NCBI GenBank assembly: GCA_018260565.1
Contig: JAGLAZ010000001.1
Span: 116,796 to 180,795 of the forward strand
DNA: 64,000 nt
Origin: Flavobacteriaceae bacterium
Lineage (GTDB): Bacteria > Bacteroidota > Bacteroidia > Flavobacteriales > Weeksellaceae
Direction: 5' to 3'
The notes below the pieces were generated by a model, which was not told the DNA's origin, searched no databases, and saw nothing but the letters and a program-made list of their open reading frames with translations. This document shows, in pieces, positions 17,517 through 25,394 of this stretch (its first letter is position 1; the number at the start of each line of letters is the position of its first letter). Both the position numbers and the translations under genes were made by a program.

Positions 17517-18854
17517 ATGCATTCAGATATACCAAAGTCCATTTCTTCTTCACAAATGAAGAATAAATTAGGCAAACATATGCTCGCAGATGGTTTTGAC
17601 TTTGTGATGGATATGCGAAAGAGTACAGGTAATTTTATTGTAGATCGGTTTTCAGGAAAACAATATTTAGATATGTTTTCTATGTATGCTTCTGCATCTG
17701 TAGGATATAATCATCCTTATATAAAAGAACATGCTGCATGGTTGGGAGAATTATCAACATGTAAACCTACCATTTCCGATGTCTATCCAGAAGAACTTTC
17801 TAATTTTATGGAGGTTTTTTCCCGCGTGGCCATTCCAGATGAACTTCAATATGTATTTTTTGTTGAAGGCGGTGCTTTAGCGGTAGAAAACGCTATGAAA
17901 GCAGCTTTCGATTGGAAAACAAAACGAAATTTCTCAGCAGGAAGCAGAACAGAAGCTGATATCTGTATTCATTTTTCCCAGGCTTTTCATGGTAGGAGTG
18001 GCTATACTTTAAGCCTAACCAATACAGCAGATCCTAGAAAACATATGCTGTTTCCAAAATTTGATTGGCCTAGAATACAAACTCCAAAAATTAAATTTCC
18101 AATGCAAGATGAAAATCTTGCACAGACTATAACAGCTGAGGATCGGGCTGTTCAAGAAATTATGGATGCCATATCTCTTCATAAGGATAGGGTAGCCAGT
18201 ATCATCATAGAACCTATCCAGGCAGAAGGTGGAGATAACCACTTCCGGAAAGAATTTTTGGAAACCTTACGGAAAATATGTGATGAAAATGACATTCTTT
18301 TAATTTTTGATGAGGTTCAAACTGGTATGGGAATTACAGGTAAAATGTGGTGTTTTCAGCATTATGATGTGATACCAGATCTAATGAGTTTTGGGAAAAA
18401 GACTCAAGTTTGTGGATTTTTAGCAAATAAATCTAAACTAGATCTTGTACCAGATAATGTATTTAAAGAAAGCTCTAGAATTAACTCAACTTTCGGAGGT
18501 AATTTCCTAGATATGATGCGTCTAATGCTTATATTAGAAATCTATGAAAAAGAAAATTTAGTTGAAAATGCCAAAAACACTGGAGCGTATTTACTATCAG
18601 AACTGGAATTATTACAAAATAAGCACTCCGATATAATGCAAGCTGCTAGAGGTAAAGGCCTTTTATGTGCTTTTGATATGGTTTCGGAAGATCTTCGGAA
18701 CAAAGTAGTAGCTAAAATGTATGAAAAAGATATAATTATATTAGGATGTGGAACACACTCCATCCGGTTCCGTCCTCAAATGATTGTAGGAAAAAATGAA
18801 ATAACAATGCTGATAAATGCATTGGACGAGACTTTAAACGAATTAAAAAAATAA
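17517..18854 (+). CDS. lat: L-lysine 6-aminotransferase
   Basis: A 445-residue class III PLP aminotransferase. It shows the ligand Asp in LIFDEVQTG near residue 262 and the PLP lysine in FGKKTQVCG near 291, a motif typical of lysine-epsilon aminotransferases rather than ornithine or acetylornithine enzymes. It transfers the 6-amino group of lysine to 2-oxoglutarate. The product feeds the ALDH7 enzyme encoded 3 bases upstream, so the two genes are surely co-transcribed and act in lysine catabolism to 2-aminoadipate. Confidence 0.92.
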   Translation: MHSDIPKSISSSQMKNKLGKHMLADGFDFVMDMRKSTGNFIVDRFSGKQYLDMFSMYASASVGYNHPYIKEHAAWLGELSTCKPTISDVYPEELSNFMEVFSRVAIPDELQYVFFVEGGALAVENAMKAAFDWKTKRNFSAGSRTEADICIHFSQAFHGRSGYTLSLTNTADPRKHMLFPKFDWPRIQTPKIKFPMQDENLAQTITAEDRAVQEIMDAISLHKDRVASIIIEPIQAEGGDNHFRKEFLETLRKICDENDILLIFDEVQTGMGITGKMWCFQHYDVIPDLMSFGKKTQVCGFLANKSKLDLVPDNVFKESSRINSTFGGNFLDMMRLMLILEIYEKENLVENAKNTGAYLLSELELLQNKHSDIMQAARGKGLLCAFDMVSEDLRNKVVAKMYEKDIIILGCGTHSIRFRPQMIVGKNEITMLINALDETLNELKK

Positions 18855-18858
18855 TATT

Positions 18859-19107
18859 ATGTCAAATCAATCCGACTCAGAAATACTGGAAACTTTAGTA
18901 GAAGTTTTCCAGACTGAAGTTTCGCAGGAAGCTTCTTTAATAAAATCAAAATTAGAAACAGCAAGTATTACAGCGGAAGTAGAAAATTCATATTTAGGAT
19001 TTCTTACTACTCCTACAAGTACTACACTTAGAGTAAAATTTCCGCTTAAGAATGAAGCAGAAGCTCTTAGCATAATAGATGAATACTTACAGACAAATAA
19101 CGTATAA
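18859..19107 (+). CDS. DUF2007-type small protein
   Basis: An 82-residue acidic protein with the pattern of DUF2007: VEVFQTEVSQEASLIKSKLETASI, then beta strands and EALSIIDEYL. Family members are sometimes labelled putative signal-transducing proteins, but I know of no established function. It begins 4 bases after lat, and its TAA is immediately followed by the TTG start of the next gene, so all four genes look like one operon. Confidence 0.75.
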   Translation: MSNQSDSEILETLVEVFQTEVSQEASLIKSKLETASITAEVENSYLGFLTTPTSTTLRVKFPLKNEAEALSIIDEYLQTNNV

Positions 19108-20076
19108 TTGAATACAATAGGACCTGAAACGAAAACCACTGAAAGAATACTCATAACTGGCGGTGGTGGTCAGATAGGAACAGACCTGTCTGAAGCATTG
19201 GCAAAAAAATATGGAGCTGATAATATTTTTTGTAGCGATGTAAAATTTGAAAATACTATTAGGGATGGTATCCACGAGCTTCAACTCAATGTTTTAGATG
19301 AAAGTAATTTTGAAAGAATCTTAGAGGATAACAAAATTACCACCGTATACCACCTTGTTTCTCTATTATCTGGAACATCGGAAAAAAAACCGCTTTTAGC
19401 TAAAAATCTTAACCTAAATCCTTTATTATTTTTGTTGGAGAAAGCTAAAGCCAAAAAAATAGAAAGAATTTTTTGGCCAAGTAGTATAGCTGTATTTGGT
19501 AAAGGAATTCCCAAACATAATGTATCTCAGGATTCAGTACTTCATCCTGAAAGTGTTTATGGCATTACGAAATTGGCAGGGGAGGAATTATGCCGTCATT
19601 ATCATGACGCATACAGTGTAGACGTTAGAAGTTTACGATTTCCTGGTCTTATCAGCTGGAAAGCACCCGCAGGTGGAGGCACTACAGATTATGCTGTAGA
19701 AATATTTCATCATGCTATTAAAAATCAATTGTATAAATGTTTTCTTACAGAGTATACTGCACTTCCTATGATGTATATGGATGATGCTATAGAAGCCACA
19801 TTAGCTCTTATGTCTGCCGACCCGAATGCAATTAGCGTTAGAGGTTCTTATAATTTAGGAGGAGTATCATTTACTCCTAAAGAAATAGCAAACGAAATTA
19901 AAAAGCATTTTCCGGATTTCACCATAACATATGAGCCGGATTTTAGGCAGGCAATAGCAGATTCTTGGCCATCCAGTATAGATGATACTCCTGCACAGAA
20001 AGACTGGGGACTAAAGCTAAAATATCAATTGCCAGATATAGTTAATGATATGATATTACATTTAAAAAAGCCTTAA
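19108..20076 (+). CDS. NAD-dependent L-threonine 3-dehydrogenase, SDR type
   Basis: A 322-residue extended short-chain dehydrogenase. A Rossmann GGGGQIG motif sits at residues 18-24 and a catalytic YGITK near 151-155. Features such as WPSSIAVFG, RFPGLISW and TALPMMYMDDAI match the epimerase-like threonine dehydrogenases described from Flavobacterium and Cupriavidus rather than the zinc MDR type. The product, 2-amino-3-ketobutyrate, goes to glycine and acetyl-CoA through Kbl, which is not in this window. The start is TTG immediately after the upstream stop; no ATG precedes the NAD motif. The last codons lie inside a palindromic terminator. Plain sugar epimerase is the less likely alternative. 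Confidence 0.82.
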   Translation: MNTIGPETKTTERILITGGGGQIGTDLSEALAKKYGADNIFCSDVKFENTIRDGIHELQLNVLDESNFERILEDNKITTVYHLVSLLSGTSEKKPLLAKNLNLNPLLFLLEKAKAKKIERIFWPSSIAVFGKGIPKHNVSQDSVLHPESVYGITKLAGEELCRHYHDAYSVDVRSLRFPGLISWKAPAGGGTTDYAVEIFHHAIKNQLYKCFLTEYTALPMMYMDDAIEATLALMSADPNAISVRGSYNLGGVSFTPKEIANEIKKHFPDFTITYEPDFRQAIADSWPSSIDDTPAQKDWGLKLKYQLPDIVNDMILHLKKP

Positions 20077-20089
20077 TTAAGGCTTTTTT
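20064..20089. terminator. 26-bp perfect palindrome, bidirectional terminator shared by two convergent genes
   Basis: A perfect self-complementary sequence (six A, GCCTTAATTAAGGC, six T) spans both stop codons. The upper-strand and lower-strand genes stop 1 base apart inside it, and each uses the same half to encode Lys-Lys-Pro-stop. Confidence 0.9.
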
Positions 20090-21294
20090 TGTTTTAATGT
20101 AATTAGGGTAATTTCAGGGTCCATTCCAATCCTGCCTGGAAATCCTAGAACACCAAATCCTCGGTTAACATAAAGATATTTGCCTAAAGATTGATATAAA
20201 TCTGCCCACTTAGGATATTTATATTGTACAGGAGACCATCTAAAATTCTTGAGATCTATCCCAAACTGCATACCATGGGTGTGGCCGGATAATGTAAGCT
20301 GAATAGGTACTGGATGATGCTTAACTATCGCATCAAAATGTGAAGGATCATGGCTCATTAAAACTTTTATAGCATCTGCTTGAATACCTTGGATAGCTTT
20401 ATCTAAATCGCCATATTGTGGAAAGGGTTTTATTCCCCAATTTTCTACGCCTACTACATAAATACTTTCATTCCCTCGTTTAATTTCAACATGTTCATTT
20501 CGTAACATGGTAAATCCTGCATCTTTTTCAAATTGAATCAATTTTATAAGATTTTCTGCTCTTTCCTTTTCAGAAGTAAAATTTCCATAAATTCCATAAT
20601 CATGATTCCCCAATACAGAGAACTGACCATATGGTGCAGTTAACTTTTGAAATGCTGGTATAAAACCTTTAAACTCATCTGCATAAGAATTTACCATATC
20701 ACCTGTGAACAAAATTAGGTCAGCTTTTTCCTGAGTTATCAAATGAATGGCTTTATCAAAGGCAGATGGATTGGAGAAAGAGCCACTGTGGACATCACTT
20801 ATTTGAATGATTTTAAACCCATCAAAAGAGCTCGGTAAATTAGGTAATTTTAAGCTTAATTTCCTTACGCGCCACCTGAATCTCCCAAAAATTACACCGT
20901 CTAACACTAATAAAGAGGTTAATGCTGTAAGAGTCAATCCTATTTGAGAGAAAAACTTGCGTCTGCCTGGAAATTCAGTTTCTGCTTTTGTAATAGCGGA
21001 AAATCCAAACTGAAATAAACGAAAGATATCTTCAATAAGTAAAAATATAACAGTCAATAATTTTGGCAGAATAAAGGCTGAAAATAAGACTGCCAATATT
21101 TGCATCGGTATTTGAACTCTGGAGTGTCTATCAAAAGTCAGTAAGAGATAACCAAAAGTTAAGAAAAGCAGACCACTAATAACCAAATATATAATTTTAG
21201 AATTAGGATTTGCAAGTACCAGCCGAAGGGCTTGGTAAAAATAATATTCAATAGCAAGTATTACTATGAGTATTATATATTTATATGTTTCCAT
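20077..21294 (-). CDS. membrane-anchored metallophosphoesterase
   Basis: A 405-residue protein with three or four N-terminal membrane helices (residues about 5-130), then a calcineurin-like phosphoesterase domain. The metal-binding motifs are QISDVHSGSF near 166, FTGDMVN near 196, LGNHDYG near 228, and SGHTHGMQFG near 339. This is the YkuE/YaeI-type group acting on phosphodiesters, possibly UDP-sugar or lipid substrates; the substrate here is unknown. It lies 2 bases after the fabH-like stop, forming one unit with it. Confidence 0.88.
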   Translation of the reverse strand: METYKYIILIVILAIEYYFYQALRLVLANPNSKIIYLVISGLLFLTFGYLLLTFDRHSRVQIPMQILAVLFSAFILPKLLTVIFLLIEDIFRLFQFGFSAITKAETEFPGRRKFFSQIGLTLTALTSLLVLDGVIFGRFRWRVRKLSLKLPNLPSSFDGFKIIQISDVHSGSFSNPSAFDKAIHLITQEKADLILFTGDMVNSYADEFKGFIPAFQKLTAPYGQFSVLGNHDYGIYGNFTSEKERAENLIKLIQFEKDAGFTMLRNEHVEIKRGNESIYVVGVENWGIKPFPQYGDLDKAIQGIQADAIKVLMSHDPSHFDAIVKHHPVPIQLTLSGHTHGMQFGIDLKNFRWSPVQYKYPKWADLYQSLGKYLYVNRGFGVLGFPGRIGMDPEITLITLKQKKP

Positions 21295-21296
21295 GT

Positions 21297-22361
21297 TTAT
21301 GGCATCCTATATAAGGCGCTGTTAATGTGCATACTTGCTCCTACTGAAGCAAACATAATTAAATCTCCGGTTTTTAATTGGTGAGGAGGGAGTTGATTTT
21401 TAACTAATAAATCATATAATGTAGGAACCGTTGCTACTGAACTATTACCTAAAAATTGGATAGTCATGGGGCTGATGTCATGATTCTCTAAAGGCATATC
21501 ATAAAGTTTAAACAGCCGATTTACAATAGCGTAATCCATCTTAGCATTTGCTTGATGAATTAAAATCTTGTTGACATCTTTTAAATGATAACCCGCATTA
21601 TCTAAGGTCAGTTTCATAGCATCTGGCACATTTTTAAGTGCATATTCATAAATTTTCCTTCCTGCCATATGGATATATTTCTGTGAACTTCCACTTTCAG
21701 TATTGAGTGAGGTTTCGTTCACTAAATAATTAATCTCCTGGTAGTTATCACATACTGTCTCACTTGAAATAAAACCAACATTCTGCTCTATAGTTTCTAC
21801 AACTACTGCACCAGCACCATCTGAAAATATCATACTATTCCTATCATAAGGATCTGATACTCTGGATAATGTTTCACTACCTACAATAAGTATTTTTTTT
21901 GCTTTTCCAGCACCCATTAAGGTGTTTGCAAGTATTAGACTTTCCACAAAGCCAGGGCATCCGAAAATCATGTCATATACAATACATTTTCTATTCTGTA
22001 TCTGTAGAAGATGTTTAAGCCGTGCGCTCATACTCGGCATAAAATCAGACGCTCCATCCTTTCCTACATTACCGTAATTACTTGCGAAAATGATATAATC
22101 TAATTCCTCAGGATTTACTTTGGAATCTTCAATAGCTCTTTTGGCAGCTTCGAAGGCAATACTAAGGTTATCTTGATCCTCCCGAATGTAGCGCCTTTCC
22201 CTAATTTCCGTTATTTCAACAAATTTTTCGAAAATCTCATCATTGGGTCGATCTATTTTTTTATTATTCTCATCATAAAATTTGGATTTGGAAAAATCTT
22301 CCTTTCCTACTACTACCTCTGGTAAGTAACTTCCTGAACCCGTAATGACAGCATGAATCAT
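21297..22361 (-). CDS. 3-oxoacyl-ACP synthase III (FabH-like ketosynthase)
   Basis: A 354-residue thiolase-fold condensing enzyme. The expected Cys-His-Asn triad is present: FGCPGF near residue 135, IHQANAKM near 262, and FLGNSSVATV near 290. The family condenses acetyl- or acyl-CoA with malonyl-ACP to begin fatty acid or secondary lipid chains. The sequence looks like a divergent paralogue (extended N-terminus with FYDENNKKID) rather than the housekeeping FabH that sits in fatty acid clusters, so the substrate is open. No other lipid genes are adjacent. Confidence 0.85.
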   Translation of the reverse strand: MIHAVITGSGSYLPEVVVGKEDFSKSKFYDENNKKIDRPNDEIFEKFVEITEIRERRYIREDQDNLSIAFEAAKRAIEDSKVNPEELDYIIFASNYGNVGKDGASDFMPSMSARLKHLLQIQNRKCIVYDMIFGCPGFVESLILANTLMGAGKAKKILIVGSETLSRVSDPYDRNSMIFSDGAGAVVVETIEQNVGFISSETVCDNYQEINYLVNETSLNTESGSSQKYIHMAGRKIYEYALKNVPDAMKLTLDNAGYHLKDVNKILIHQANAKMDYAIVNRLFKLYDMPLENHDISPMTIQFLGNSSVATVPTLYDLLVKNQLPPHQLKTGDLIMFASVGASMHINSALYRMP

Positions 22362-22375
22362 TCAAAAATTTTTAA

Positions 22376-22383
22376 CAAAATTA
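22376..22383 (-). promoter_or_regulatory. TAnnTTTG -7 promoter box of the FabH-like gene
   Basis: Reads TAATTTTG on the minus strand, 15 bases before the ATG at 22361. It is paired with a divergent box at 22416-22423. Confidence 0.6.
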
Positions 22384-22415
22384 CACAAAAGCCTATTAGT
22401 ATTGCGATATTACTG

Positions 22416-22423
22416 TAATTTTG
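22416..22423 (+). promoter_or_regulatory. TAnnTTTG -7 promoter box upstream of the 22429 gene
   Basis: TAATTTTG ends 5 bases before the first ATG, so transcription should start at about the start codon. A leaderless message, or use of the second ATG at 22435, follows from this spacing. Confidence 0.6.
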
Positions 22424-22428
22424 TATAA

Positions 22429-22998
22429 ATGAAAATGTCACCTGCCATCAAAGGATTATTTTTTGCCATTGCCAGCATGGGTATTTCCTTTGGTATTTAT
22501 TTTTATTTTCTTCAAAAACAAGATGTTTATTTGGCAGATAATCCTACCAATACTATATATTATATCAAAGTTAATGAAGATCAGGAAAAAATTATTGGTC
22601 CTGGTGAATCTTTAGCCGTTACACTGAATAAAGGCTCAAATAAAATTCAAACTTACGATGCTAAGAAATCACTTATTTTAGATACAGCCATCACAGTTAA
22701 AAAAGATAGAGGTCTACTCAATATTGCGAAAAAAGATTATTTCATTTATACACAGTATTATGGCTATAACCTTAATAAAGATTCTTTACTTGCTACTCAA
22801 AGTACGATAGATATCGATGGAAAAAAATACTATGGTGGAGCTGAAAGATTTAATCAATTGTATACTGAGGATTTTTATTTCAATGTAAATGAACCCTTAG
22901 ATAAGGTTATTAAAAATATTCAAAAAGTGGAAACTAGAAAGAAAATATTCAGAAAAGAAGATTTCCTTCAATTTTACCACGATAATTATAAATTGTAA
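22429..22998 (+). CDS. hypothetical membrane-anchored protein
   Basis: A 189-residue protein that I do not recognise. One N-terminal membrane helix (residues about 8-27) is followed by a mainly beta-strand, Lys/Tyr-rich domain that is probably periplasmic, with DNPTNTIYYIKVNE and PGESLAVTLNKGSN near 40-70. It lies 3 bases before ubiE and likely shares its transcript. The second Met (22435) is an alternative start. Confidence 0.75.
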   Translation: MKMSPAIKGLFFAIASMGISFGIYFYFLQKQDVYLADNPTNTIYYIKVNEDQEKIIGPGESLAVTLNKGSNKIQTYDAKKSLILDTAITVKKDRGLLNIAKKDYFIYTQYYGYNLNKDSLLATQSTIDIDGKKYYGGAERFNQLYTEDFYFNVNEPLDKVIKNIQKVETRKKIFRKEDFLQFYHDNYKL

Positions 22999-23001
22999 GC
23001 A

Positions 23002-23721
23002 ATGAAACAAGTAACTCCATATGGTACGGGAGAGGGAAAAAAAGTGGAAGTGGAAGATATGTTTGATAATATTGCTCCCCAATATGATAAACTGAACCGG
23101 ATTTTATCTCTAAAAATTGATGTTTTATGGAGAAAAAAATTGGTCAAGATGATTCAAAAAGACGCTCCTAATACAATTCTTGATATAGCTACTGGTACGG
23201 GAGATCTTGCTATCGAGTTGGCACAATCTATACCTGCAGAAATTACGGGACTGGATCTTAGCCAAGGAATGCTATCTATTGCTGACCATAAGGTAAACAA
23301 ACTTAAACTTAGTGAAAGAGTTAAGTTACTTAAAGGCGATGCAGAAAATTTACCTTTTGAAGATAATTCTTTTGATTCCGTTACAGTTTCATTTGGTGCA
23401 AGGAATTTTGAAAATTTAGAAAAAGGCCTGCGTGAAATGAAGCGTGTGTTAGTTAATGGTAAGAAAATGTACATTTTGGAATTTTCCCAAGTTGAAGGTC
23501 CACTTAGACCTTTTTATTTATTTTATTTCAAAAATATACTTCCAAAAATTGGTGCACTTATCAGCAAAGACAATAGAGCTTATACTTATTTACCGGATTC
23601 CGTGACTATTTTTCCTTATGGAGATCAAATGAAACAAATTTTGCTAAATTGCGGTTTTAATTCAGTAAGCATCCATAAGCTAAGTATGGGAATTGCAACT
23701 ATTTATATTGCGCGTAAATGA
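23002..23721 (+). CDS. ubiE: demethylmenaquinone methyltransferase
   Basis: A 239-residue SAM-dependent methyltransferase of the UbiE/MenG family, catalysing the last step of menaquinone synthesis. It shows the SAM motif LDIATGTGDLAIELA near residue 55, the KGDAENLPF segment near 110, and the UbiE signatures FDNIAPQYDKLN and RNFENLEKGL. Menaquinone is the usual quinone of Bacteroidota, so MenG is the likely role. It overlaps porT by ATGA. Confidence 0.95.
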   Translation: MKQVTPYGTGEGKKVEVEDMFDNIAPQYDKLNRILSLKIDVLWRKKLVKMIQKDAPNTILDIATGTGDLAIELAQSIPAEITGLDLSQGMLSIADHKVNKLKLSERVKLLKGDAENLPFEDNSFDSVTVSFGARNFENLEKGLREMKRVLVNGKKMYILEFSQVEGPLRPFYLFYFKNILPKIGALISKDNRAYTYLPDSVTIFPYGDQMKQILLNCGFNSVSIHKLSMGIATIYIARK

Positions 23722-24506
23722 AAATAAAATCTGTAACGTATAGCCTACTTTTAGGATGTTCTGTTTGTTTATCCACCCTTGTGGATGCCCAATTTCGTAC
23801 GAGAAATCGTCAGACTAAATTAGAAAGCTTTGATGAACAAAATTTTTCATGGGGGTTCTTTTTAGGTGGAAATAGGGTAGGATATCGGCTTGTACAAGAT
23901 GAAAAATTTGGAGTTAAGGATAACGCCAATCTTGTAACATCTCGTGATACCTATGGTTTCGGGGCAGGACTCATTGGAAAAATGAGAATAAATGATTATT
24001 TTGATTTACGCATTGAACCTGGTATGCAATTTCTTGAAAGAGATTTATATTTTAACACTCAATCCAACAGCGCATATTCAGAAGGCACTCTACATAATAC
24101 CCCGTTTACCCCTATAACGCTTACGGAAACTAATAAAGTTCGTAAAGTGAAACATACATTAGTGGATATTCCAGTTCTGATAGAATTACATGGTGATAGA
24201 TGGTTTAATAGCCGTCCCTATTTGGCTACCGGAGTGAATTACATTGTAAATCTTCAAAGCAATGCTAAAAATACAGAAGATAATTTTCAAGGTGTTTGGC
24301 GAAATACTACGCACAATTTTGGATGGTCAGCCGAAGCTGGTGTACAGTTTTACTTAGGTAAATTCAAACTTACTCCTGGTGTTCGAGGAACTTTTATCAT
24401 AAATAATGAACTGGTTGCAGATAAACCTGAAACGGCCCCTTATTGGACTAAAGCATTAAATTCCGCACAAACCCGCGCCATATTCTTTGTTTTAAAATTT
24501 GAATAA
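23718..24506 (+). CDS. porT: type IX secretion protein PorT (porin-like barrel)
   Basis: A 262-residue protein with a signal peptide ending VDAQ at about residue 24. The beta-barrel pattern includes SWGFFLGGNRVGYRL near 44, DYFDLRIEPGMQF near 92, and FKLTPGVRGTF near 218. Members such as PorT/SprT are inner-face outer-membrane components of the T9SS, needed for gliding or gingipain export. The ubiE-porT order is known in Flavobacteriia. The start overlaps the ubiE stop (ATGA), implying coupling. A strong terminator follows. Confidence 0.85.
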   Translation: MKIKSVTYSLLLGCSVCLSTLVDAQFRTRNRQTKLESFDEQNFSWGFFLGGNRVGYRLVQDEKFGVKDNANLVTSRDTYGFGAGLIGKMRINDYFDLRIEPGMQFLERDLYFNTQSNSAYSEGTLHNTPFTPITLTETNKVRKVKHTLVDIPVLIELHGDRWFNSRPYLATGVNYIVNLQSNAKNTEDNFQGVWRNTTHNFGWSAEAGVQFYLGKFKLTPGVRGTFIINNELVADKPETAPYWTKALNSAQTRAIFFVLKFE

Positions 24507-24528
24507 AAGGTACAAAAAATGTAAAACT

Positions 24529-24558
24529 ATGCTGAAAATAACTTTTCAGCATTTTTTA
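24529..24558 (+). terminator. intrinsic terminator after porT
   Basis: A perfect 10-bp stem ATGCTGAAAA / TTTTCAGCAT with a 4-base loop (24529-24552), followed by TTTTT. It ends the ubiE-porT transcript. Confidence 0.9.
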
Positions 24559-24579
24559 TTTCCTTACTTTTATTTTTAA

Positions 24580-24587
24580 TAAATTTG
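24580..24587 (+). promoter_or_regulatory. TAnnTTTG -7 promoter box of the coiled-coil/zapA unit
   Basis: TAAATTTG is a perfect match, 23 bases before the TTG start at 24611, directly after the porT terminator. Confidence 0.6.
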
Positions 24588-24610
24588 TAAATTGTTAAAC
24601 AAAACTACTT

Positions 24611-24916
24611 TTGATACAGGATATACTGGACCAGTTAAAATCGGTTCATAAAAAGGTTCAATCTTTAAAAACAGAATTAGCAAATTCTCAATTTAAACAG
24701 AACAAATATGAGGAAGAGTATCAAAAACTTTTGAAGGAGAAAAGTGAGCTGGAAATAAAAAATAAAGAATTGGAAGAAAACTGCCGATTATTGAAGATGA
24801 CAAGGGTGTTGGAGGGTGATTCGTCACATACACCTCTTATGAAGCGGCAAATAAACAAATTAATTAAAGATCTGGATGCCTGTATAGAAGAGTTGCATTC
24901 CAATGAGCAATTATGA
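24611..24916 (+). CDS. small coiled-coil protein upstream of zapA
   Basis: A 101-residue, highly charged, almost wholly helical protein with heptad-like spacing of Leu/Ile from residue 5 to 65. It begins with TTG at 24611, as no ATG occurs before the helix; the promoter box fits. Its stop overlaps the zapA start (ATGA), so the two are translationally coupled. A conserved coiled-coil gene coupled to zapA suggests a division-site partner, by analogy with ZapB, but no homology to ZapB is claimed. Function unknown. Confidence 0.7.
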   Translation: MIQDILDQLKSVHKKVQSLKTELANSQFKQNKYEEEYQKLLKEKSELEIKNKELEENCRLLKMTRVLEGDSSHTPLMKRQINKLIKDLDACIEELHSNEQL

Positions 24917-25185
24917 GTGTCAGAAATATAACTATCCCTATCGCCGGTAGGCAATATCCTTTACAAGTCCGCCCGGATGACGAAGAGGCTATTCGTAGGG
25001 CTGGAAAGTTAATAGAAGATATGATTGCTAATATGGAAAAAAACTTTGCTGTAAGGGATAAGCAAGATTCTCTAAGTATGGTATGCATAGAATTAGCATC
25101 CAAATTAGAAAATTTTGAGAAAAGATCCAAAGAAGATTTAAACTTAATTCAGCAGGAAATTGCATCAATTTCCAACTCATTATAG
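24913..25185 (+). CDS. zapA: cell division protein ZapA
   Basis: A 90-residue ZapA-family protein. The N-terminal beta-hairpin ITIPIAGRQYPLQVRPDDEE (residues about 6-25) precedes a long C-terminal helix for tetramer formation, with the VCIELASKLE segment near 57. ZapA bundles FtsZ at the division ring. It follows the coiled-coil gene with an ATGA overlap, and an RNA locus follows. Confidence 0.85.
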   Translation: MSVRNITIPIAGRQYPLQVRPDDEEAIRRAGKLIEDMIANMEKNFAVRDKQDSLSMVCIELASKLENFEKRSKEDLNLIQQEIASISNSL

Positions 25186-25196
25186 TCACTTAGGTG

Positions 25197-25372
25197 ACAA
25201 CCTTCTGCCTGTTTTGTGCAACACATTTAGGTAAACTCAACGCTAAATTAGTACCGGGTAATTGCTATGCGAATGGCGTGCCTGCTTCTTTTAGCAGGAT
25301 TACAAACGCATTGGCTCAGCCCAAATCGTGTTTTTCGGAGTTTATTCTGAACCTGCCAAAACAGGCTTTATT
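25197..25372 (+). ncRNA. ssrS: 6S-like RNA (6S-Flavo type)
   Basis: The 209-base gap between zapA and rny is richer in GC than other gaps and holds a closing stem: GCCTGTTTTG (25207-25216) pairs perfectly with CAAAACAGGC (25357-25366). ACAA at 25197 can extend it with TTGT near 25370. The roughly 180-nt size, an internal mostly unpaired centre, and location right after zapA (the position of ssrS in many bacteria) fit the 6S RNA of Flavobacteria. That RNA binds the sigma-A holoenzyme as an open-complex mimic. The exact ends are approximate, and the assignment rests on structure, size and synteny. Confidence 0.7.
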
Positions 25373-25394
25373 TGTATAAAATCATGAAAAATAA

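Noticed and set aside
23154-23474. 106-codon antisense frame in ubiE
   Set aside because: Shadow of the UbiE coding strand; low-complexity Ser/Leu composition.
25194-25379. 61-codon open frame between zapA and rny
   Set aside because: It begins with GTG, has no protein family pattern, and coincides with the 6S-like RNA stem; the RNA explanation fits better.
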